Source: Isoetes taiwanensis (taxonomy: Eukaryota > Streptophyta > Lycopodiopsida > Isoetales > Isoetaceae). From it: a DNA stretch of 64,000 nt. The DNA is taken from NCBI GenBank assembly GCA_021234155.1, contig JAJEKV010000030.1, forward strand, positions 14,208,079 through 14,272,078. The letters are read 5' to 3'. The notes under the pieces are model-generated. The model was not told where the DNA came from, ran no database searches, and saw only the letters and a list, made by a program, of their open reading frames with translations. Position numbers and translations under genes: made by a program. The stretch's first letter is position 1. Each line of letters begins with the position of its first letter. Shown here in pieces: positions 1-11,674 of the stretch.

Positions 1-647
1 GGTCACCGAGGGGGCACGTGATCCTCTAGCACACCTGTGGATCCGCCATACCCGGGAGGGGACGCCTCCCCGACCTGCCTCATCGGACCGGGGAGATGTA
101 ACCCCAGTAGTCCCGGGCGGGTGATTCCTTGGGATTGCGCCTCCTGAGGGCTACAAGCACGCCATAGCATGATTCACCTACCCGCAGTGTGCACAGAGGG
201 GCGGATGGAGTGGACTACCCTAGCCATTGTCTTATGCCAGCCAATGCCATGTCATACCTCTCTGTCTGGCTGTTATCTTGAGGCCCCGACCATCACCACC
301 CACATGGAGTCTGAGCCCGGGGTAGAGCCCTTAGTTATGGTGTATTTCCTTTGTTATGTTGGTATTATGTTGCTAGTTACAGTGATGATGATGGGCCACC
401 CTTCGTGGTGGTATATTATTATTTAGTATTGTTGCTAGGTGCTAACATGTATGTACGCTTCCGCTATATAGGATTCCCATAGAAGGCGGGGACTAATGAC
501 ACCTCCGCCCCTTCACCCCATTACTTGGCCATCACAAGTGGTCCGAGTCAGACGGAGGGCCTTTCCGTGGTGATGGATTCGCCATGGGAGGGGAATTTCC
601 CGTATTTATACGATGGGAGCATCGTATGGATTCGGGAGCCGTCCTGA
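1..647 (+). mobile_element. 5' LTR, 3' part, of a Ty3/gypsy-type element
   Basis: This stretch is repeated at about 8588-9231 with substitutions and small indels. It is followed directly by a tRNA primer-binding site, so it is the end of the upstream LTR; the LTR start lies left of the window. A 60-80 codon open frame recurs in both LTR copies only because the DNA is duplicated. The exact 3' edge is uncertain by a few bases. Confidence 0.8.
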
Positions 648-659
648 TGGTATCGAGCA
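648..659 (+). promoter_or_regulatory. tRNA-iMet primer-binding site (degenerate)
   Basis: TGGTATCGAGCA matches the plant initiator tRNA-Met site TGGTATCAGAGC with a short deletion. It sits immediately after the LTR end and fixes the element on the plus strand. Confidence 0.75.
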
Positions 660-1141
660 ATGGTTCCGGTGAACCAAAAATCGCTGCCTCGCCCATACTT
701 TAACTTCGTTAGTTGAGGGTGGAAAAAAAAAAAAAAACTTGTTTAGGGAAGTTCCAACTCTGCCACCCAAGTGTTAGTTGGTTTAGTATGGGAGGAATGA
801 CCTGGTTGTAGAGATAGTGTTTCCTAGTGAAGGGGTTAAAGCTAGAAATTAGAGTTAGAAACTTGAGTTTTGTTTCCGCCGTAACTCTCTCCCTCGTGAG
901 CTTCCTGAATCCACCAGATTATTGCTCCAATGGGTCAAGCGCATTTCGAAATACCCTAAAGGGGTCGTCGTCAGGTCGCAGGGGGACCAGCAGAAGGCCA
1001 AACCCAACGGCGGCGCCGACAGGGTTTGATCGCCCTCGAGAATCCAAAATAAACGCCAGATAACCGGGTCAACGCCCAGATAAAAAACGCGTATTTCCGC
1101 CGTATAAAAAAAATTTGTATTTCTTTTATATACCTAATTTT

Positions 1142-1213
1142 TTTTGGCACCTCAACCCAGATTTGAACCCATGACACCTCAATTCCAAGCCTAGGTGCTT
1201 ACCACCAAACCAA
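1142..1213 (-). repeat. tRNA-like (SINE head-like) sequence
   Basis: Read on the minus strand this has an A-box-like TGGTGGTAAGCACC followed about 35 bases later by a B-box-like GGGTTCAAATC, the order and spacing of a tRNA-derived RNA polymerase III promoter. It has no complete cloverleaf that I can see, so it is called tRNA-like and not a tRNA gene. Confidence 0.45.
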
Positions 1214-1303
1214 GCTCTCTTGAATATGATATATACATTTCACACATTTCTTATACACATGATACTCTATTTTCTTTGCATAGCAACTTTTATATAAAAG
1301 TTT

Positions 1304-1366
1304 ACCATGCAAGACTTGAACCCTTGACCTCCTAGCACCCAACCAAATGCTTTACCAACAGGGTAA
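1304..1366 (-). repeat. Second tRNA-like (SINE head-like) sequence
   Basis: On the minus strand TTGGTAAAGCATTTGG (A box) is followed by AGGGTTCAAGTC (B box) at tRNA-like spacing. It lies about 100 bases from the similar sequence at 1142-1213 and could be part of the same relic or a separate SINE. Confidence 0.45.
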
Positions 1367-4300
1367 GCCTCATTTTATTGGTTTAATAGTCTCATATTAT
1401 ACTTCACCAATAGTATCTCTGTTTCGCTAGGAAGACTACTGTCTACCATCACTCTTCTCTAAACCAACGATGTGGTGGCAACAACTCCCCGGGCTTGTGC
1501 AACCCTGGTGAGCTAGAAATCACTTAGGAGTTATTATCATCATTGCGGAATGTCTCCAAGAACCATATCGACATAATGCTCACGCAGAGGAAGCATGAAA
1601 GAAAATTCCTGCGAAAAAAAAAAAAAGAGAAGCTCCCAAGTTGGATTTTAATCCACTATTTACCTTGGATATTCTTTAGGTGACGATGATAATGTCCAGT
1701 TATCGACATTCCTCGGCCTATAGCTTTAGATAATTATTTTTTTTTCCCTTTGGTAGATGCCTTGATAACACAAAAGTTCTTCAGGCCTTGCCATGATTCA
1801 ATCTATACTACATTCATATGCTTTATAGTAGACCTTATTCGACATTATATATTAAAGGTTAAGTAATATCTTATAGACATAATTATAATTAACGTTGTCT
1901 CTCTCTAGTGTCTAAACCTTGACCCGACTCATTTTCCCAGGGAAAGGGTCTTTCTTCAAACCAACTAGGGACTCGCCATGCAAAGACCCTCTAGCCCATG
2001 GGTTTAGATTCCTTTGATCCTACCACCCCTCTATACTTCTTCTCAATGGTCGTGTTCTCTTATGGACCACTTTCCCAGATCGCGATACCTACTGTAATAC
2101 GTAGTGAGTCCTTGTGTTAGAATCCCCACAACAATGTCAGCACTTTATTAATGCCGGGTACAAACCTTGGTATCATTTTGTGCCAAACTTCACCTCCTAT
2201 ATGCCTGTCATTAAATATTTGCACCACATGACTGTCAAAGTGATAGCACCCTACCCTCTTTTGGAGTTGTTCTCCCGTACATTCCAATGGCCTCCAACCA
2301 TTGTTGACTACTTGCCTCCTTCTAGCGTACCTAGATATGGTTGGGCCAACGTATTTTCCAACCATTATTTTAGTGCCTAATCGTCTTTAAGTCCGCAAAT
2401 GAACCTACATATTCCAGGGGATTATGTGAATATCCCAAAGGATAGTACCACCCAAAGACCTCTCACGATAGGCCTCCTCTATCCAGAGATCTTGTGTTCA
2501 AGTCTCTGGAGGTACGTTATATCCTGCCAATGTGTCATGACGTATAAATGCTGTCTACTTATCTATCTATTTATTAAAAAAAAAAAAAAAAATGTCCTTG
2601 CTGGATTCAATTCCCCGTGTTGTCCTAGGACATGGAAGTCTTCTTCCTTAAGTCATACATCAAATCTTTAAAGAGTTTTTCAGCTCTTGCTGCCTTGCAA
2701 GCCGCAGGTATACCTTTGCATGTTAGCAAAGACTACCCTTCATGTTAGGGAATAACTTTCCTATCCAGATTGCTAAATATCATTCATAAGGGTCCTTTAT
2801 TCCTACTCTTCTTCAATATGTTTTCTACGTCTATGATCGATTTTCAGTATTCCGACCCTTACGCCTGGCACAACGTATACAATTTACCCTTTGGTCGTGA
2901 CTTTTATTCAGTAGAATCCATTTACTCTTTTACGTATTCGTTAGCTGTCTTGTGGCTTCTAAGCCGCTATTAGATGGCCCTATGTTGTTAATCCACCTAT
3001 CATTGGAGGTTATGATTCAACATTCTCCCACGTTCTAGAAATGTTAGTCATTACATTTCTCTGTCATGATGTTATGCTGCTCTTGTGGCATTCCAAATAA
3101 CTTGACATCCTCATCTAAGCCATAATTATAGCCTAAGTCAGCGATTGAGCCTTTGTATAAATCGTAAATTCCCTGGAGTCATCAAGGTGCCTGCCTAGTA
3201 TTTTGTGAGTCTCTCTACAATTACCTATGTTTGAGATAACCTGGACTTGTATCCATGTTCGAGTCCTATATATCCTAACTTACATCTCCATGTAACCCAT
3301 GCTGTTCACCTTTGCCTGATCCAGCTATGGATCATGTGGGAAGCTAGTCTTAGGTGTCTATTCAAGACACATTTGAACTACTCGCAGGTGACTGCTATTC
3401 GCTATCTATCCTGGAATTGTACTATTGTACTATTCAACCCTATCATCTTAAGCTTCATTCTATGGGCCGTTAACATTTATTTCACGCTATGCCAACTATT
3501 AGATTGGAAATATTTTAGCAACATATCTCCAAACCCTTCATTGGTAACTTTGGAGTACACTGCTTGATCCTTTTCTCTTCTCGTTGCTACTTAGATTAAC
3601 TCTCCAAGATGTTTATCGATTTGTACATCGTATGTACCTAATCCGCATTTGATGTCCCTGGCTCGGCATTATATATATCCACATCCCACAATGCTAGAGC
3701 TAGAATTCGCTCTTGCACCTTAGCTAAAAGCGTAACCTTGGTAGTTCTTTTCGAACAAAACCCATTGCTTATATACCCTTATTCTCCATTTACTTCCCCA
3801 AATGGATAGGGGCCAACTCTATGTTGGACTTGTCTATGCTACCTATATTTTGATAGGGTCTCTAGCTATGTTAACCATTCCTTTAGTGCCTTATGGTACC
3901 TTAACCCTTGGTAGTTCTTTAACAAGACATAAACTATATTTTCCCCATGGGATTATGCCATAATTCCAAGGGTTTCTACCACCGAAGGCCTTCTCTAAAG
4001 GTTCCTTCAGTTAAATATCCTTTGTGTTCTGCCATGCTTTGTCACAACTAACCTATTTTCTTAAGTAGGGTGTCAACTTCAACTTTTGATCACTTCAAAT
4101 GTTGTCGTCTTTGGCTCCCTCATAATGAAGCGGAGGCACTAAAACTTCCTGGTCTCTTCATAGAAAACCCAATGTTTCAATCTTCCTTACTAACCGCCAT
4201 ATAGTTATCTGATTTCCTACTCTCTTAAGAGTTCCCAAGTCATAATCTCTAAGGGGTCTATACCTCAAGGCAACGGATCCTCCACCTTCTACTGCAGTAT

Positions 4301-7300
4301 CTAGAATTGCTTCCCGCAAGTAGGGTAACTCTTAGGATATATGGACTACTGGTCTATATAATCTCACCCCTTCTAATCTATACACCTCGTCTTGATTTTT
4401 ATCGGGACTTGGAATTGCTATGTATTGCCCTCTTCTCGGTTATCCCCGAAGGTATAATCACCAAAGTCATCGTACTCCTTCTTTTCTTCCATTAGGGAGA
4501 CGCGATATTTTAAACATCTTTTTATTCCCAGAACCGAATAGATGCCCTTAGCTTATAACGCTGAAGTAATTCATTGGTATCTCGAACCTTTTAGTAGTTA
4601 AGCTCTTATTATCGGTTATTCCAACACTGTTCCGACCATCCTCGAAATGTTTTTGAATATAACATCACCGTATATGCTAGACTTACTCTAGCTCTTTTCA
4701 CTGCTTTAAACTCTTTCCATATCCCTTAGTACGACGTATCTAAGATAGTCAACTCCAACCATTGGGATAGCTTGAATGCTTATCTCTGGTGGATCATACC
4801 TTAACCCAATATCTTCGTATATAAGCATATCATGATGCTTCTACTTTAAACATTGTCAAGTAATAGTTCAACAGCCTTGTACGAGTATTCTACCATTTTC
4901 CAATATGACATACATCTGGATGTCACAATCGACACCCTCGATATCCTCACTATTGTAGTATTTGATACTACTAAATCCTTCAAACATCCAAAACCACTAC
5001 GTTGTTATTATGAGATATAGTAACATGTGTGAACCAACCCTAAGGCTAGACTCATATGTAACTCGTTGACATAGCCACCTAGCTATGTTCATACTTGCCG
5101 CCCATTTATTTCCTCAACTCGGTTATCTGGTACCATAAACGTGTTGTGGTTCGACACCATGCTTTCTAGACTTTCTAGCCTTAGTTTGCCTTGGTCCTCA
5201 AGCTCTAGTTACAAATTCCACAGGGGCAAATGCCACTCTAAGTCCTAGTGGACATATTTAACGTCTCGTATAGGAACTCTTATCTTCATTATTTCCGTAT
5301 TCATATGGAATTTGAACTAAAAGTCCTATTATACACCCTTTCTTTTCCTTGCTATATTTTACCATTAAATGCTCCTAATACGCATATACCAACACGAGCT
5401 ACTCCTGGGATACACACGCGATATCCAGTCCAGAGCACATTCTCCTTGGTGAGATGTTCATTGGGCACCTACTTTATTCATACTCCCGACTTTGGTCTAT
5501 TCAGAGTATCCCTCCAAATTTTCTATCTTTGAGGCACTGTTTGCAACAACTTTCAAGTACCTCTTGTCAAACACTGGCCTTGTGGGTGCATTACTTGCCT
5601 CCTTAGTCTATCATTCGTTGAGGTCAACTTTCCTTTATAGTCTCGCTTTGCCACAACTCCAACATGCTTCGTAGCTTTCAGACGGTTGCACCTTTTACTA
5701 GCAATTGCCATCTTCCATTCCAGCAGTCTTACAGAACGCTTATTCCTGCCTTAGTCAGTCGACCTCGGCTCTCTTCACCTTGTGTGAAAACTACGTTCCA
5801 CACTATTGTCCAGTCTTTTATTCGGCATCTCGATGCTCCCAACCGATATAAGATGTGTCCATTTCCTTAATTTATACCATGCATAATGGTCATGCCTTCG
5901 ACCAACGTCATTAAGCGTATCCACGTGACTATGTGGTCATCTTAATCATGCACACGCTTGCATCGTTATTGCACACCTCAGGAACATCAATCTCCTTACG
6001 AAACGCAACGTATGCGTAATTTTATAATCCGTAGTTTATGGATCCCCATCCTCAACCTACCCTTGGGTACTTATAATCCAGTTTCCACCTTAGTATTAGT
6101 ACCTCCTTAACGTGGTCTATGGTAGATAATCACAAACCACTTCTCCATCAGATATTCCTTCTACATTCAATGGCAATATATATGCCGCATGATAAATCAT
6201 TCCTCGTAATTATTAGGTCCAGTGTTTCCATCGGATAACAAACATCGTCATACCAATTTTCTCGAGTAACCATCCAAGACAAGGATACCTTACCACTCCT
6301 TACTATTCTACTATATTCTATTCCCAACGTTTAGCACTTCTACTTCAAGCAAAAACCCAGGATCTGTTTAACCTTCGTTATATAATAGCCTCAAGAAGTA
6401 CCGGCCATGCTTTGATGCTTCCATATCTCTAATAAATGTGTAGATATAACTAATGAATTAATATGTGTGCTCATGTGAGGTAAAGCTCGTTTAGTCATAG
6501 TTCACCTCGAAATTTCTTTGGTCAATAAACCTGAAAAACCATCTATTACTTTCTATTTTGGAGCATTATCAGATAGAGGCCTTAGATCCATGACTTTAGA
6601 TTTAGCTCCACAAAGGTTTTTAACCATGGGTGTTTAAAGCCAACGATATCGCAATTGGAGTTTTGCACCTTAGAACTTTATTTGAAGTCAAACCAACATT
6701 TATATTAACAATGTAGTCTCATTTTCTAAGGGTCTTTACCCCTCATATATCAGGGTCTGGCTTTCAGTTAGAGCTAAGTGTGAACTATGGATCCAGAGTG
6801 TAACTGTGGAAACATTAAAGATACTCAAAAGGAGGAACCTATTTAAACACATAGACAAATATAATAGAAGGAGATAATTATGTATGTCTTACACAAACTC
6901 CTAAGGGAATAATGAGACTTAGATAATGTTCTAACAAGGTTATGAATAATCAAGGATGAAGAACGTATGTCTGTAATTAACATTAAAGTATATAGGTAAA
7001 AAAAAAAAAAAAAAAAGACAAAACCAATACAATATATAATTCTATTAAAGGGTAGGCATAAATGTGAGGTGCATGTAAACACTGACGATAGCAATATACG
7101 AGTTGTTAAAACTGTAACAAAATAGGAAAACAAAGTTTAGATACAAAATTACATTAAAATTTTGAATAAAATCACTTGCAAAGTGAAGCGAGAATATAAT
7201 AGACATATACACGGAAGTTAATACGAGTCGAATGACTTGCTACTAAACAATGTGCGATTAAATAAGTCTGTATTATATTAAAAGAACAAATAGAAGTTGC

Positions 7301-7653
7301 TTATATCTACACTTGCCCATAATATATAATCAATTAACCATATGTATAGAAAGAATAATTTCTAAAGAAGATAAACTCTGAACTCATCAACACGAAGGAA
7401 ACAGTAAGACTTTCACAAACCTTGACTCTTCATTTTGTTTACAGTCCTAAACGATGATCATGTCTGATCTATATCTCTACCTTTTATATTCCAGAGTTAT
7501 AAATTGCACATTACAAGTCATTTCAAACATACTCACTTTGAACATGACAAAGTATCTCACGCTATCTCTTTAAGGAGGGGAGACCTCCTCCCAATGTACG
7601 ATGTATTGCCCTACAACAAGGGTAGTCTTGATGCTGAGGACAGCATCACTTTT

Positions 7654-7666
7654 AAGGTGGGGAGAA
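7654..7666 (+). promoter_or_regulatory. Polypurine tract of the gypsy-type element
   Basis: AAGGTGGGGAGAA directly precedes the LTR start TGTGACG. This purine run is the expected plus-strand primer position. Confidence 0.75.
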
Positions 7667-9231
7667 TGTGACGTTCCAGGCATTTATACGGTATCGTATA
7701 CACGCCGGGACACCGTCACTAGACACCTAAGGGGTAATTGTCTAAGTGGGAGTCAACCACAATGGTTTTATTTAGCTATGTTAATAAATCCATTGTGGAT
7801 AATTATAAAGTATTTGGCCTAATTACCCTAATTAAGCTAAATTAGTTAATTAGCACCAACAAGGGGGCGCCACCTGGCCCAAATCGATTGGCCAGGGGGG
7901 ACCTTCCATTTTTGGGCCTAGGAAAAGGGGTCTTGCCCCATTTGGACTCCCAAATTCGAATTGGGAGCTAAGGAGGAGCAGCAGTTATCAACCAAGCTTG
8001 AGTTATCATCAACCACCCGCCAGCCTAGTGTGATGGACCCATACCGAGACCATGGCTCCAGCCAGGACACGGGTTAGTGTGTAGATAGCTTGGTTTTCCT
8101 AGTTAGTCATAGGATTAACCCTTGTTTGAGTAGGTGAATGGTTAATCTCTATTTTATGTTCTATTCAAGTTATAGATGGATGGATGGATGTATCGAAGCA
8201 GTTCTTTCCGTTCCTATGGTGTTGTATGGGCTAAAGGGGTGGGTAGAGACCTAAAGGCCATCTAGCAAGAGAGATGCTCCTAGATAGAACCCCTAAAACC
8301 ACAGTACTTGCGGCACATTGCACAAGAGCCTACACGGCCGTGGATGCTATGATGTGGTTCAGCACCAAACAACGGGTATGAAGGTGAATCGGGGGTGGGG
8401 TCCGCCTAAGCTGGCTCGGGGACTCCCTACAAGTGTGCTAGACTTATAGCCGGGCCAACGTGTGTGGTGGGTATGGGTCCCCGACACTCCCTGGGCGGAG
8501 GGTGGGAGCCTTTATATGGCCATACAGGCTCGAAACGGGTTGGTGAGTGACCTTTAGATTTAGGGGAGTAAGTCGGGTGCGGATGCGGGGTCACTGAGGG
8601 GGGCGCGTATCCTCCTAGCACACCCGGGGATCCGTCCATACAGGGAGGGGCGCCTCCCCGACACGCCTCATCGGACCGGGGAGATGTAACCCTTCGGAGT
8701 AGTCCGAAGGGTGATTCCTTGGGATTGCGTCTCGGGAGGGCTACAAGCACGTCATAGCATGATTCACCTACACGCAAAGTGTGCACGGAGGGCGGGATGG
8801 AGTGGACTACCCTAGCCATTGTCTTATGCCGGCCAATGCCATGTCATACCTCTGTCTGCTGTTATCTTGAGGCCACGGCCAGTCAGGTCACCCACATGGA
8901 GTCCGAGCGGGGTAGAGCCCTTAGTTATGGTGTATTTCCTTTGTTATGTTGGTATTATGTTGCTGAGTTACGGTTGATGATGATGGGCCACCCTTGGTGG
9001 TGGTATATTATTATTTAGTATTGTTGCTAGGTGCTAACATGTATATGCTTTCCGCTATATAGGATTCCCATAGAAGGCGTGGGACGAATGACACCTCCGT
9101 GCCCTTCACCCGGACATTGGCCATCACAAGTGGTCCCAGTCCGGCCGGAGAACCTTTAGTGATGGATTAAGCCATGGGAGAAATTTCCGATATTTATCTG
9201 ATGGGAGCATCGTATGGATTCGGGGCGTCCA
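7667..9231 (+). mobile_element. 3' LTR of the gypsy-type element
   Basis: Starts TGTGACGTTCC after the polypurine tract. Its last 640 or so bases match the window start (1-647). About 1.56 kb long. It ends where sequence matching the DUF7869 gene at 22904 begins, so the element inserted at or beside the start of a copy of that gene. The target duplication cannot be checked because the left end is outside the window. Confidence 0.75.
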
Positions 9232-9232
9232 C

Positions 9233-9512
9233 CGAATGTAATCTCGCTTTATCTGCTGGGGAAAAAGGTGGCAGAAGGAAGAGTCCACAATTTTGAGCGA
9301 CATCACAATTCGATTGTCCCGGAGGGTATGGTGGTTGTTTCAGTTGGGAATGTTTTCGATGGACAGCTGCCACTTCCAAGTCCTGAGCAGGAAATAGAAA
9401 AACTTGGTGAAGCTGTGGGGAGTTTTGTCTTGTGGTATAAAAAGGACATTGATGGTCAGCTTGTAGGAGATGAAGAAGTTTGCACGCCACCAGGACAGAT
9501 TAAACGCATAAA
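9233..9512 (+). pseudogene. Partial duplicate of the DUF7869 gene start
   Basis: About 278 bases match 22904-23180, the first 90 or so codons of the DUF7869 gene, with about six differences, nearly all transitions. The copy lacks the start codon and stops matching after the codons for KRI. Its reading frame is open through this part and then runs into unrelated sequence. It is flanked on the left by the retrotransposon LTR and on the right by a possible intron holding one of the palindromes (9548-9563). A recent partial duplication or a truncated second element end would explain it. Confidence 0.8.
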
Positions 9513-9547
9513 AGGTAGTAGTATGGAATGCTGGATGTTCTCGCAAG

Positions 9548-9563
9548 GATCGCGAACGCGATC
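9548..9563. repeat. GC-rich palindrome, copy beside the DUF7869 fragment
   Basis: GATCGCGAACGCGATC, extended imperfectly to about 9543-9569 (GCAAG left, TTTCGC right). It matches the family between 19379 and 22876. It lies in what may be an intron (GT near 9514, CAG at 9569-9571). Confidence 0.8.
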
Positions 9564-9849
9564 TTTCGCAGGTGACAACAGACAAAATAATGGGCTTTTT
9601 ATTAACACCATATGAGAGCATTATGTACTCCAAGGGAGCAGTGGAGTAGGCACATCACAAACATTTCACTATTTAAGCTATGTATTTGCTTCTGAGGAGG
9701 ATGTGAGCACGATTATTTTTTCACCGATAAACATGCACCAAGTAATAATAAAGACAACAAAGGTATAGTAAATCAAATTCCTGAAACATAATTTCCATTC
9801 AAAGATGTAATGTGCAGTAGGGATGCAATATCATTCAAATGATTGTGTT

Positions 9850-10872
9850 TCAGATACACTATCAGGTGCCATACCCAATTCATTGGCTATCCGGAGTACA
9901 TGCGCTCTACCCAATTCCATAGCTTGTGTTGTGTCCATCTCTGAATAACTTTGTGACAAACGGAATTTGCAAGTCCATGGCCTTTAAGTCGCTCCACATG
10001 TGCATCAAGTTTCTCAATTTCACTATCCCCCCGACTCCGCATCACGCTTATAAATTCCTTCTCCGGCTTCGGTACCAAACTTCGGCGGATGAGATCTTCA
10101 TTTTCTTCGCGGGTACCCTAATGCTCTTGTGTCCCAAATAGACTCATCTTGGTGCGTCTCCATGTGGTCTCGCCCATATATTCAAAACCTATGTTCGCCT
10201 TTGTCAAGAATGGCTGACTACCCATCAAGTTTACGGTTTAGTGCCCTTAGTTTTTGAAAAGTAGGTTGAGGGCATGAATACCTTTTTTCCGCCGCTTCCG
10301 GCAATCGCTTTGTTTCTTTGCATTCTCTCCTCGTAGTCTTTAGCATCGGGGTTATCCAAAATGGCATCAACCACGATATATCATCTTTTGGGTATCGCCG
10401 ATATCGAGGCGACAAAGTTAGCCTCGCATTCTCTACGCTTTCTCCTCTTCTTGAATCCCCGTGGTTTGACGGACCATTTCTCAAAAGCGTTTCCAAGAAG
10501 GACCTTAGGAAGCGACACACTTACAGAACTTTCAAAGGCCACGCTCTTTTTCCCTTGCATAAAGGCGACCGCGAGGCTGTCCCAGTAGAAAAAATCGGGA
10601 CCTGGCTAACGGTTGGGCGCCGGTGATCAACAATATAATAGGCATATGAGGTTTTCAGCTGGCATTTCAATACAAGATCTCCTTCCATTGCTGCCCATTT
10701 GTATATTGGTTTGCCTTAAAAGAGTTTGAAACTTCTTTTTTATCTTTTCATCGGCATCCTCATTTCCTGTAAGCGGCATTGGAGGCAATGGTGTTTGCTT
10801 AGGAGCCTTGCCATGTGGAGATAGATGAAGCTCCAGCTCAGGTTGCACAGGTGATACACGAGCGTCACTCCT
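9850..10872 (-). pseudogene. Methyltransferase-like gene, 3' half (broken)
   Basis: This is the downstream half of the minus-strand gene whose 5' half is at 18433-20996; the LINE separates them. Reading down from 10872, one frame runs through a Pro-rich segment (KQTPLPPMPLTG, about 10786-10821). A second frame matches the segment at 40020-40140 that includes WANMDGDF. The motif GTASR/AFMQGKKSVAFE (about 10590-10530) follows. It resembles motif I of beta-class N6/N4 amino-methyltransferases, FxGxGTT then a Gly-Arg-x-x-x-x-Glu tail. At least one frameshift falls inside that motif. A basic segment (FKKRRKRREC) and weakly open frames continue to about 9850. The assignment is inference from motif order; the gene is clearly dead. 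Confidence 0.5.
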
Positions 10873-10882
10873 GTTAATGCAC
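10873..10882. repeat. LINE target-site duplication, left copy
   Basis: GTTAATGCAC here equals 18433-18442 on the far side of the LINE. Confidence 0.85.
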
Positions 10883-11674
10883 TTTTTTTTTTTTGGAGGG
10901 TAAGAATTGGTTTTTCCATTAATCAAGAAAAATAGTACATGGTTGATCTGCTAAACATAGCATAGATCACTGAAACAAAATGTCCCTAGATTGTGTCCAT
11001 CACCATGAGGTGACTGGAATGGAGGACTAGTCCAAAAATGTAATCAAACTTACGCCTTGACCGCTAATAAGTCCAATTAACAATTAATCACCTTGATGAA
11101 GGGAAAAGAGTCACGACCCCAGCAAATTTCCGTAATTACCTGTATTAGCTAAAACCAAAACAAGATTAGGAGGCAAGGTTGAGCAAAGGATGTTCATGCC
11201 GATGAGAAAACAATCCTCGAAGTTCCAATGTAGGTTTAGAATATTGGTAGGTCTAGGAGCAGAGGGAATCCAATTTGGCATTGAAATATGCATAGAAAGG
11301 TTCAGCAGATCCAAAAATGTAGGAATCTTCTGTCTTGTCAGCAGTGTCATCAATGCAAGAAGACTCAGATCCACATAAGCAGAGTAAGGAACCATATAGG
11401 TCTGCCAAAAGTCTGTGTGTATAGTACTGCTCCCTGTATCTTATGAACTAATTCACTGACATGTAACGGTCATACATAGATAAAAAGTCAAACATGCAGA
11501 ACATCTGGGTCACTTCTCTGCAGAAAGCTTCAGGTAGACTTGACTTCATGCCTATATCAGATTGAGATGTATTTATGCTGCTCCAGAAGGGCTCAAGTTC
11601 TTGGTCTGCATCATTCTTGATGTCATCCATCTCTCCAAGGCTTTCTTTACACACTCTCAGGTATGCTAGAATCA

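Larger units (their letters stand above)
660..7653 (+). mobile_element. Decayed interior of the gypsy-type LTR element
   Basis: About 7 kb lies between the PBS and the polypurine tract. I found no recognisable gag, protease, RT or integrase frame on either strand; the longest open frames are about 100 codons and look random. The plus strand is poor in G and rich in T and C. Several A or T homopolymers occur (721-738, 2577-2592, 7000-7016). About 125 bases near 6066-6190 recur at 40531-40655, so this is a multi-copy family. It may be an old autonomous element eroded by methylation-driven C-to-T change, or a large non-autonomous derivative. Confidence 0.6.

Noticed and set aside
1304-1366. Functional tRNA gene
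   Set aside because: A- and B-box-like words are present but no complete cloverleaf or acceptor stem can be drawn.
2114-2380. 88-codon frame within the gypsy-type interior
   Set aside because: No family resemblance and an equally long frame on the opposite strand; most likely chance.
8779-9018. 80-codon frame in the LTR, similar to 169-426
   Set aside because: Both lie in the two LTR copies; the sequence similarity is explained by the LTR repeat, and frames differ by indels.
9194-9490. Minus-strand open frame also present at 22847-23158
   Set aside because: It is antisense to the DUF7869 start and is conserved only because that DNA is duplicated.
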